A stretch of 5,560 nucleotides of DNA from Pseudolysobacter sp. Lineage in GTDB: Bacteria; Pseudomonadota; Gammaproteobacteria; Xanthomonadales; Rhodanobacteraceae. A model generated the notes under the pieces. That model was not told the origin of the DNA and did not search any database. It worked only from the letters and a program-made list of their open reading frames with translations. The DNA lies in the NCBI GenBank assembly GCA_025351985.1, contig JANXUW010000733.1:1-5560 (forward strand), written 5' to 3'. The position numbers were made by a program, and so were the translations under genes. Each line of letters starts with the position of its first letter. The first letter of the stretch is position 1. Shown here one piece after another: positions 1 to 5,488 of this stretch.

Positions 1-1
1 T

Positions 2-742
2 CTTGGCGAAAGTGTCTGGTCTGACCTGCGCGAACTGGATGTCATCCTCGCGCGCAAGGATCCCCCGGTCGATGCGCAATTCATCTACGACACGATGGTG
101 CTGCAGCTTGCGTTCGATGCGGGCGTGCTGGTGGTCAATCATCCGCAGGCGCTACGCGACGCCAATGAAAAACTGTATTCGTTGCACTTTCCGCAGTGCA
201 CGCCGCCGAGTGTGGTCGCGCGCGATGCGGAAGAAATCCGGCGCTTCGTAAGCGAACACGGCCAAGTGGTTTTGAAGCCGCTGGATGGCATGGGCGGACG
301 CAGTATCTTCCGCAGTTTTCACGGCGATCCGAACTTGAACGTGATTCTCGAAACGCTGACCGACAACGGCCAGCAGTTCGCGATTGCGCAGAAGTACATC
401 GAAGAAATTACTGCGGGCGACAAACGTATCCTGCTGATCAATGGCGAACCTGTGCCGTATGCGCTCGCACGTATTCCGCAAGGCGATGATTTCCGCGGCA
501 ACCTCGCGCGCGGTGGCAAGGGTGTCGGTGTGCCACTGTCCGAACGCGACCGCTGGATCGTCGCGCAAGTAGCGCCGGAACTGGAAAAGCGCGGCATGAT
601 TTTCGTCGGCCTCGACGTGATCGGCGATTACCTGACCGAAATCAACGTCACCAGCCCAACCTGCATCCGCGAACTCGACAAGCAGTTCGGCCTCAATATT
701 GCCGGCCAGTTGTTCGATCATCTCGAGCAGCGGCTAGCGTGA
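2..742 (+). CDS. gshB: Glutathione synthetase, 5'-truncated by the window edge
   Basis: Catalyses the ATP-dependent joining of glycine to gamma-glutamylcysteine, the second and last step of cytosolic glutathione synthesis. The reading frame is open from base 2 and gives 246 residues ending at TGA 740-742. The E. coli protein has about 316, so roughly the first 70 residues lie upstream; the ATG at base 95 is internal. Visible family signatures are RKDPPVDAQFIYDT near partial residues 19-32, the ATP-grasp strand and glycine loop KPLDGMGG (bases 275-298), GDKRILLINGEPVPYALARI, RGNLARGGKG, and the C-terminal FVGLDVIGDYLTEINVTSP, which carries the metal- and substrate-binding Glu/Asn residues. No frameshift or missing motif is seen. 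The stop overlaps the GTG start of the next gene by four bases. In Pseudomonas aeruginosa the equivalent gene also heads a gshB-tonB3-yqgE-ruvX run. Identification is secure; only the 5' end is unknown. Confidence 0.97.
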   Translation, partial: LGESVWSDLRELDVILARKDPPVDAQFIYDTMVLQLAFDAGVLVVNHPQALRDANEKLYSLHFPQCTPPSVVARDAEEIRRFVSEHGQVVLKPLDGMGGRSIFRSFHGDPNLNVILETLTDNGQQFAIAQKYIEEITAGDKRILLINGEPVPYALARIPQGDDFRGNLARGGKGVGVPLSERDRWIVAQVAPELEKRGMIFVGLDVIGDYLTEINVTSPTCIRELDKQFGLNIAGQLFDHLEQRLA

Positions 743-1644
743 GCAGTGCCGCAAAAACCCGCGTCGCCATGCCTGCCAACATCGGCAGCAGCGAACGCCT
801 TCGCGTCACCTTGTTGTTTGCATTGGTAGTGCATGCGGTGGTCGCGCTCGGCGTGACTTTCAGTTTCGACAAACCCGCGCCGCGACTGCCATCACTGGAT
901 GTGATCCTCGTGCAATCGGCCACCGGCGAGAAACCCGAGAAGGCCGATTTTCTCGCCCAGGCGAACAACAGCGGCGGCGGCAACAGCGACAAGGCGCTGC
1001 GCCCGAGCGACCAGTTTTCCGGCAGCGTACGCAAACCGGAACAGGGTCTGACCCCGCAGCCGATGGAAGCAGGCGCGCCGCAACCGAACTCACAGAAAGC
1101 GACGCGCGTGGTCACTCGGCAACAATCCAGCGAACGCATCAACAGCCAGGTCGAAAGCCGCGAGGTGCCACCGACCGATCTCGCGCTGGCGCCGCAGGAA
1201 GTGCAACGCAAAATGGAAATGGCACGACTCGCCGAGGAAATCCAGAAACAAACGCAGGCGTATGCCAAGCGTCCGAAGAAAAAGGAAATCAGCGCCAACA
1301 CCAAGGAATATGTCTACGCAAACTACATGCGTGCATGGGTGGCGCGGATCGAGCGCATCGGCAATCTCAATTACCCGGACGAAGCCAAGCGCGAACAACT
1401 GCATGGCAACGTGATTCTGACCGTGGCGCTGCGTCGCGACGGTACGGTGAAAAATATCGAGATCATCCAGAGCAGCGGGATTCGCGTGCTCGATGAAGCG
1501 GCAACGCGTATCGTGGGACTGGCCGCACCGTTTCCGCCGATTCCGACCAATACCGGCGAGGATATCGACGAACTTTATGTCACACGCACATGGCAGTTTC
1601 AGACCGGCGAGGGCGACAAGGATCTCGCCATCGGGGCGCAATAA
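739..1644 (+). CDS. tonB: TonB-family energy transducer protein
   Basis: Inner-membrane-anchored periplasmic protein expected to pass proton-motive energy, collected by ExbB/ExbD, to outer-membrane partners. It has 301 residues. A short cytoplasmic N-terminus leads to one membrane segment at about residues 21-43, which carries a histidine (H32), the position type conserved in TonB anchors. A hydrophilic periplasmic linker (about 60-190) follows, with a charged, probably helical part (151-175) and a basic cluster KRPKKK (177-182). The C-terminal TonB domain (about 195-287) contains the NYP motif (211-213), GNVILTVALRRDGTV and a WQF end. The linker lacks the long Glu-Pro/Lys-Pro repeats of E. 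coli TonB. The GTG start at 739 is chosen because it overlaps the gshB stop (GTGA), suggesting coupling; the ATG at 769 is an alternative and would still retain the anchor. By position it matches P. aeruginosa tonB3, reported to affect twitching motility and pili. No exbB or exbD is present here, so the partner complex is unknown. Confidence 0.9.
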   Translation: MSSAAKTRVAMPANIGSSERLRVTLLFALVVHAVVALGVTFSFDKPAPRLPSLDVILVQSATGEKPEKADFLAQANNSGGGNSDKALRPSDQFSGSVRKPEQGLTPQPMEAGAPQPNSQKATRVVTRQQSSERINSQVESREVPPTDLALAPQEVQRKMEMARLAEEIQKQTQAYAKRPKKKEISANTKEYVYANYMRAWVARIERIGNLNYPDEAKREQLHGNVILTVALRRDGTVKNIEIIQSSGIRVLDEAATRIVGLAAPFPPIPTNTGEDIDELYVTRTWQFQTGEGDKDLAIGAQ

Positions 1645-1704
1645 ACTCTTTCATTCAAACCCAGTTTTGAGCGTGCTGACTGGCCCACCCGACGCCAAGC
1701 CCCG

Positions 1705-1710
1705 TACAAT
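1705..1710 (+). promoter_or_regulatory. Possible -10 element of yqgE, near-leaderless
   Basis: TACAAT matches five of six bases of the sigma-70 -10 consensus and lies only six bases before the yqgE ATG at 1717. Transcription starting the usual distance downstream would begin at or next to the A of the start codon, giving a leaderless or nearly leaderless mRNA. No convincing -35 box sits 16-18 bases upstream; the nearest TTGA-like sequences (from 1667, and CTGACT 1676-1681) are too far away. The absence of a Shine-Dalgarno sequence before this ATG fits the idea. It is a sequence-only guess. Confidence 0.35.
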
Positions 1711-1716
1711 CTGCCG

Positions 1717-2280
1717 ATGCAAAGTCCGACTACCCTCGCCGATCATTTTTTGATCGCCATGCCGATGTTGAACGACGCCAATTTTGCGCGTGGCGTGACC
1801 TACCTGTGCCAGCACAACGAAGACGGCGCGATGGGTCTGCTGATCAATCGCCTGTCCGAATATCGCCTCGGCGATGTTCTCGCGCAAATGAACCTGAGCT
1901 CCGAGCTGCAGGACGTCATCGACGCGCCGGTATTGATCGGCGGACCGGTGCAGCCCGAGCGCGGTTTTGTATTGCATGCACCGCAGGGCAACTGGGATTC
2001 GTCGTATCGCATCACCGACAGTCTGTGCGTGACGACCTCGCGCGATATTCTCGCGGCGATTGCCGTAGGCAACGGTCCGCAACAGGCCCTGATCGCACTC
2101 GGCTACGCAAGCTGGGGCGCCGGCCAGATCGAGCAGGAACTCAAGGAAAATTCCTGGCTCACCGCCGATGCCACGCGGCAGATATTGTTCGAAACACCGC
2201 TCGATGAACGCTGGGATTGCGCTGCCGCGCTGGTCGGCGTGAAGCTCGCAAACCTGACCAGTTATGCCGGACATGCGTAA
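1717..2280 (+). CDS. yqgE: UPF0301 / AlgH family protein YqgE
   Basis: Conserved bacterial protein of about 187 residues, the usual family length. Its biochemical role is not settled; in Pseudomonas the family member is called AlgH and has been linked to alginate and virulence regulation. Family blocks are all present: DHFLIAMP (9-16), CQHNEDGAMGLLIN (31-44), GGPVQPERGFVLH (75-87), TTSRDIL (106-112), ALGYASWGAGQIEQEL (127-142), NSWL (145-148) and the C-terminal SYAGHA (182-187). The ATG at 1717 places DHF eight residues in, as in relatives; the later ATG at 1759 would cut into the first conserved block. No transmembrane segment is evident, so it should be cytosolic. ruvX follows 21 bases downstream in the same frame. 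Pairing of yqgE with yqgF/ruvX is widespread in gammaproteobacteria and supports both calls. Confidence 0.95.
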   Translation: MQSPTTLADHFLIAMPMLNDANFARGVTYLCQHNEDGAMGLLINRLSEYRLGDVLAQMNLSSELQDVIDAPVLIGGPVQPERGFVLHAPQGNWDSSYRITDSLCVTTSRDILAAIAVGNGPQQALIALGYASWGAGQIEQELKENSWLTADATRQILFETPLDERWDCAAALVGVKLANLTSYAGHA

Positions 2281-2301
2281 GTTCATGACACGCTGCAGAC
2301 G

Positions 2302-2721
2302 ATGAGCTGCATTCTCGGTTTCGATTTCGGCACACGCCTGATCGGCGTCGCGGTGGGCAACCGAATTACGCAAAGTGCGCAAGCCCTCAGTGTGATCGAA
2401 AATGCTCCCGCTGGACCCGATTGGAGCAAGTTCGATGCATTGCTGAAAGAATGGCGGCCACAAGCCTTGCTGGTCGGCCTGCCGCTGACGCTCGACGACA
2501 AGGAACAACCGATCGCGCGCGCCGCGCGCGCCTTCGCCGCCGCGCTGGAAAAACGCTACGGATTGCCGGTGCACCCAGTCGATGAGCGCTACACCTCGAT
2601 GGAAGCGAGCCGGCGTTTCGCCGAGCAACGCCGCAGCGGCACCGCCAAACGCAAGCATGCCGCGAATATCGATTCCGTCGCGGCGCAGATCATCGTCGAA
2701 TCCTGGCTCGCCAGCGGCTGA
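2302..2721 (+). CDS. ruvX: RuvX/YqgF RNase H-fold nuclease (putative Holliday junction resolvase / pre-16S rRNA nuclease)
   Basis: Compact RNase H-like nuclease of 139 residues. Family members are annotated as putative Holliday junction resolvases, and E. coli YqgF is implicated in 16S rRNA 5'-end maturation. The acidic catalytic set is visible: D8 in GFDFGTRLIGVAVGN (6-20), E95 in the HPVDERYTS block (91-99) and D124 in NIDSVAAQIIVESWL (122-136). The substrate-loop motif VGLPLTLDD (58-66) is also present, so the enzyme looks intact. The ATG at 2302 is the only ATG, GTG or TTG in frame after the yqgE stop, which is in the same frame, so the start is well defined, although no Shine-Dalgarno sequence is apparent. 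With 21 bases to yqgE and no promoter-like sequence seen between them, the two are probably one transcript. Residues 72-77 (ARAARA) are encoded by an exact nine-base tandem repeat. Confidence 0.95.
   Translation: MSCILGFDFGTRLIGVAVGNRITQSAQALSVIENAPAGPDWSKFDALLKEWRPQALLVGLPLTLDDKEQPIARAARAFAAALEKRYGLPVHPVDERYTSMEASRRFAEQRRSGTAKRKHAANIDSVAAQIIVESWLASG
2515..2532 (+). repeat. Exact 9-bp tandem duplication inside ruvX
   Basis: GCGCGCGCC occurs twice back to back and is in frame, encoding Ala-Arg-Ala twice in a helix between the substrate loop and the DER block. Loss or gain of one unit would keep the reading frame. In such a GC-rich gene with many GCG/CGC/GCC codons it may be chance. Confidence 0.6.
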
Positions 2722-2734
2722 ATTTTCGGCGCAC

Positions 2735-2763
2735 GTTACAGCGTCTCGGCAGCCTGCGATAAT
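2735..2763 (+). promoter_or_regulatory. Predicted sigma-70 promoter of pyrB
   Basis: GTTACA at 2735-2740 (four of six matches to TTGACA) is followed after exactly 17 bases by GATAAT at 2758-2763 (five of six matches to TATAAT). A TG at 2755-2756 is correctly placed for an extended -10. The expected start site is near 2770, giving a leader of about 20-25 bases before the ATG at 2793. That leaves no room for a pyrL-type attenuator or a PyrR-binding leader. It is the best promoter match in the window; the start site itself is inferred. Confidence 0.65.
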
Positions 2764-2792
2764 AGGCGACACCCTCGCCTGACTCGATTGCC

Positions 2793-3740
2793 ATGCCCCA
2801 CCCCCAACTCGATGATCATGGCCGCTTGCGTCACTTATTGACGCTGGATGGTTTGCCGCGCGCAACGCTCGAACATCTGCTCGATCGCGCCGAACACCTG
2901 CGCGCGCTGAGCCACGATGGCACACGTCGACTCGATCTGCTCAGTGGCCGCACCGTGATCAATCTGTTTTTCGAGCCGAGCACGCGCACGCGCACGTCGT
3001 TCGATCTCGCCGCAAAACGCCTCGGCGCGGATGTGATCAATTTCGATATCGCGAGTTCATCCACCGTCAAGGGCGAGACGTTGCTCGATACCGTGCATAC
3101 GCTCGAAGCGATGCATTGCGACGCGTTCGTGGTGCGACACAAGGAGTCCGGCACGCCGGAATTCATCGCGCGGCACTTGCGCTCGAATTGCGCGGTGTTG
3201 AACGCCGGTGACGGCAATCGCGCGCACCCCACGCAAGGCTTGCTGGATGTATTGACCTTGCGCCGACATCGCGCGGATTTCAGCCAGCTCTGCGTGGTGA
3301 TCTGCGGCGATATTCGGCACTCGCGCGTGGCGCGCTCGGATGTGCATGCGCTGCGCACGCTCGGTATCGGCGAGCTGCGTTTGTGCGCGCCCGAATCGCT
3401 GTTGCCGGATGCGACGGAAATGCCGGGCTGCCGGCTGTTCAGCGATTTCGATGCAGCCCTGCGCGGCGCCGATGTCGTGATCATGTTGCGGCTGCAGAAA
3501 GAGCGCATGGCAGGCGCGCTGATTCCATCCGAAGCCGAATATTTCCGCCGCTTTGGGCTTGGCAGCGAACGACTGGCGCAGGCCGCACCGGGTTGTCTGG
3601 TGATGCATCCCGGCCCGATCAATCGCGATGTCGAGATCGCCGCCGAGGTCGCCGACGGACCGCGTTCGCTGATCCTCGAACAAGTCGGCAACGGCGTATT
3701 CGTGCGCATGGCGGTTCTGCAGGAATTGCTCGGCAGCTAA
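2793..3740 (+). CDS. pyrB: Aspartate carbamoyltransferase catalytic subunit
   Basis: Condenses carbamoyl phosphate with aspartate to give N-carbamoyl-aspartate, the committed step of pyrimidine synthesis in the cytosol. The 315 residues carry all expected active-site blocks: carbamoyl-phosphate loop FFEPSTRTRTSF (59-70), mobile loop SSSTVKGETLLDT (88-100) with S89 and K93, R115 in VVRHKESG, HPTQ (145-148), R178 in GDIRHSRVARSD, LRLQKER (232-238) and HPGPINRDVEI (272-282). The GDxxHSRVARS and HPGPINR forms belong to the class seen in Pseudomonas, Xanthomonas and Bacillus rather than the E. coli type. The TRTRT stretch is encoded by ACGCGC repeated from 2982. The ATG at 2793 gives the family-like LDDHGRLRHLLTLDGLPR N-terminus. 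No pyrR, pyrI, pyrC or pseudo-pyrC lies next to it, unlike Pseudomonas, where PyrB is assembled with a dihydroorotase-like partner. It probably has its own promoter upstream. Confidence 0.97.
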   Translation: MPHPQLDDHGRLRHLLTLDGLPRATLEHLLDRAEHLRALSHDGTRRLDLLSGRTVINLFFEPSTRTRTSFDLAAKRLGADVINFDIASSSTVKGETLLDTVHTLEAMHCDAFVVRHKESGTPEFIARHLRSNCAVLNAGDGNRAHPTQGLLDVLTLRRHRADFSQLCVVICGDIRHSRVARSDVHALRTLGIGELRLCAPESLLPDATEMPGCRLFSDFDAALRGADVVIMLRLQKERMAGALIPSEAEYFRRFGLGSERLAQAAPGCLVMHPGPINRDVEIAAEVADGPRSLILEQVGNGVFVRMAVLQELLGS

Positions 3741-3749
3741 TACGCGGCA

Positions 3750-3761
3750 GATGCGCGCATC
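3750..3761. repeat. 12-bp perfect palindrome between pyrB and the lipoprotein gene
   Basis: GATGCGCGCATC is its own reverse complement. It lies ten bases after the pyrB stop and covers the place where the -35 box of the next gene's possible promoter would be. With no loop and no T-run it is not a terminator. It could be an operator half-pair or a chance product of GC-rich sequence. Confidence 0.4.
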
Positions 3762-3773
3762 GGCGTGCTTGGT

Positions 3774-3779
3774 TAGACT
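3774..3779 (+). promoter_or_regulatory. Weak candidate -10 element of the lipoprotein gene
   Basis: TAGACT keeps the T, A and final T of the -10 consensus (four of six matches) and would put the start site near 3786, about 26 bases before the ATG at 3812. No recognisable -35 box is present at the right distance. The possible ribosome binding sequence GGAA (3802-3805) is six bases from the start codon. Read-through from pyrB is equally possible, as no terminator is visible between the genes. Confidence 0.3.
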
Positions 3780-3811
3780 GCGCTCCTCTCCATTCAACGC
3801 CGGAATTTTCC

Positions 3812-5488
3812 ATGCCTGTATTCACCCGTCTCGGCACCTGTGTGCTGGCTTCCCTGCTGTTGCTGGCAGGCTGCGGAAAAACGCCCGATGCGGGTATTCC
3901 GCTCGGTTATGCGCCAGCCGATACACCGTATGTTTTCGGCAATGTCGAGCCGATGCCGCAGTCGATGATCGACCGATACGCGACGCAATTCCACGAATCG
4001 TGGCCGTTGCTGATCGCCTATTACCAGGAAATCCTCAGCAACGCGGAGAAGCTTGACGATCCGCAAAAACGCGTTGCGCAAGCCATCCTCAACGAATTCA
4101 AGACCCGCGACAGCCTCGATAAATTGCGCGAGATCGGTCTGCGCCCCGATGCGCACATGGCGTTGTACGGCGTCGGCGTGATTCCGGTGCTGCGCCTGGA
4201 GCTTGGCGACGCGGCGGCGTTCAAGGCATTCATCGCGCGTGTCGAACAGAACTCCGGACAAAAGCTCGATAGCGGCAAAGTCGGTGATCAGGATTACTGG
4301 TTTGTCGGCAAGGACGGACTCGAAGTGGTGATGGCCGTGCAAGGCAATCAGGTGGTGCTCACGCTCAGCCCGAAAAATGCGAGCGAGGATCTGCGCAAGA
4401 AACTGCTCGGCATTACGCGTCCGGATAAAAACATTCTGCAAGGTGGCGCGCTCGACGCGCTGAATCAGAAATTCCATTACCTGCCGAACGGTTCGGGTTA
4501 TCTCGATGTGGTTCGCCTGGTCGATCTGATCAGCGGCGCCAGCGATCCGGTGCTGCAGGAATTCAGCACGGCGCTCGGCAGTCCGGCCAAGGCGCTCGAT
4601 GCGGCCTGCCGCACCGATGCGTTATCGATCGCGCAGAAATTTCCGCGCCTGAGTTTCGGTTATGAAGCGCTGACCGCGCAGCGCATGCAGGTCGGTTTTC
4701 AGCTCGAACTCGAAGCCGCGCTCGCCAAGGATGTGATGGCCGCCAGCGCCGCCGCACCGGGCACCGCCGCACCGAGCGACAGCCTGCTCGATATCAGCAT
4801 CGCGATACCGGTGCTGAAGCTCAAGGATTTCTGGCAGAAGCAGGCCAACGCGATCGTCGCCAAACCGTATGCGTGCAGCGAGTTTGCCGATCTCAACAAG
4901 CAGGCCGTCGACGCTGTGGAAAAACTCGACAGCTCCGTGCCGCCGCCGTTCAGCGATTTCAACGGCATGCGGTTCAGCCTGAGCAAACTCGAACCCAAAG
5001 GCGCCGGTGTGCCGGAATTCAGCGGCAAGCTGTTGCTCTCGATGAGCAATCCGACCACCACCGTGGCGATGGCGCAGCTGGTCGTGCCGACGCTGAAAGA
5101 TCTCAAGCTCAGCCCGGACAGCAAGCCGGTGCCGTTGTCGCTCGGCGCGATGGCCGCAATGATGCCGCCGATGTTCGTCGCGATGTCACCGACGGCGCTG
5201 GCGATCTCCACCGGCGCTGGCGAAGAAACCGGTTTGGCCGCCTATCTGGCCGCACCCGCGGCAAGCCAGCCGGTATTCATGCGCATGAGTTTCAGCGGCG
5301 CGGTGTATGGTTTGTTCGGCAAATTTGCTGAGACGATCGGCGCGCGCATGGGCGACAAGGAACGCGCGCAAATGGCAAAATCCGCGCAGATGATGGCGGT
5401 ATACGAAAAGTGGATTCGTCGCGGCGACATGCAGTTCAGCGCAACACCGAACGGCATTGCCATCGAAGAAACGATCGACATGAACTAG
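3812..5488 (+). CDS. Uncharacterised large lipoprotein
   Basis: I do not recognise this 558-residue protein by name. Its N-terminus is a lipoprotein signal: a basic start, a hydrophobic run at 8-19 and a lipobox LAGC with the lipidated cysteine at C21. Glycine at +2 argues for the outer membrane rather than retention in the inner membrane. The mature protein opens with YAPADTPYVFGNVEP (33-47), a pattern I associate with poorly characterised DUF3352-like envelope proteins, but that link is weak. An Ala/Pro-rich hinge at about 311-323 separates two halves that look alike by eye. C266 and C355 could form a disulfide. The second half is methionine-rich, with AMAAMMPPMFVAM at 446-458 and more Met to 540. 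No catalytic motif is seen. The ATG at 3812 is chosen for the signal peptide and GGAA upstream; the frame stays open into pyrB but that extension overlaps pyrB and is not credible. Expression alone or with pyrB is possible. Confidence 0.85.
   Translation: MPVFTRLGTCVLASLLLLAGCGKTPDAGIPLGYAPADTPYVFGNVEPMPQSMIDRYATQFHESWPLLIAYYQEILSNAEKLDDPQKRVAQAILNEFKTRDSLDKLREIGLRPDAHMALYGVGVIPVLRLELGDAAAFKAFIARVEQNSGQKLDSGKVGDQDYWFVGKDGLEVVMAVQGNQVVLTLSPKNASEDLRKKLLGITRPDKNILQGGALDALNQKFHYLPNGSGYLDVVRLVDLISGASDPVLQEFSTALGSPAKALDAACRTDALSIAQKFPRLSFGYEALTAQRMQVGFQLELEAALAKDVMAASAAAPGTAAPSDSLLDISIAIPVLKLKDFWQKQANAIVAKPYACSEFADLNKQAVDAVEKLDSSVPPPFSDFNGMRFSLSKLEPKGAGVPEFSGKLLLSMSNPTTTVAMAQLVVPTLKDLKLSPDSKPVPLSLGAMAAMMPPMFVAMSPTALAISTGAGEETGLAAYLAAPAASQPVFMRMSFSGAVYGLFGKFAETIGARMGDKERAQMAKSAQMMAVYEKWIRRGDMQFSATPNGIAIEETIDMN

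Noticed and set aside
95..742. gshB starting at the ATG at 95
   Set aside because: The conserved RKDPP motif lies upstream in the same frame and the frame is open to the window edge, so this Met is internal.
1661..1683. Inverted repeat CCAGT/ACTGG after tonB as a terminator
   Set aside because: The stem is only five base pairs with a 13-base loop and no following T-run.
1651..2925. A 424-codon open frame on the minus strand
   Set aside because: It lies opposite yqgE, ruvX and the pyrB start, all of which show full family motifs. Its product is rich in Arg, His, Cys and Gln with no recognisable domain, as expected of an antisense shadow in GC-rich DNA.
2982..2996. ACGCGC repeat in pyrB as a functional DNA repeat
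   Set aside because: It simply encodes the catalytic Thr-Arg-Thr-Arg-Thr stretch with the preferred codons.
3383..3811. In-frame upstream extension of the lipoprotein gene by 143 codons
   Set aside because: It runs through pyrB in another frame, has an Arg-rich composition, and would bury a perfect lipoprotein signal peptide in the middle of the protein.
3794..4477. A 227-codon minus-strand open frame opposite the lipoprotein gene
   Set aside because: No domain, no promoter and no start signal; the plus-strand frame has a signal peptide and normal composition.
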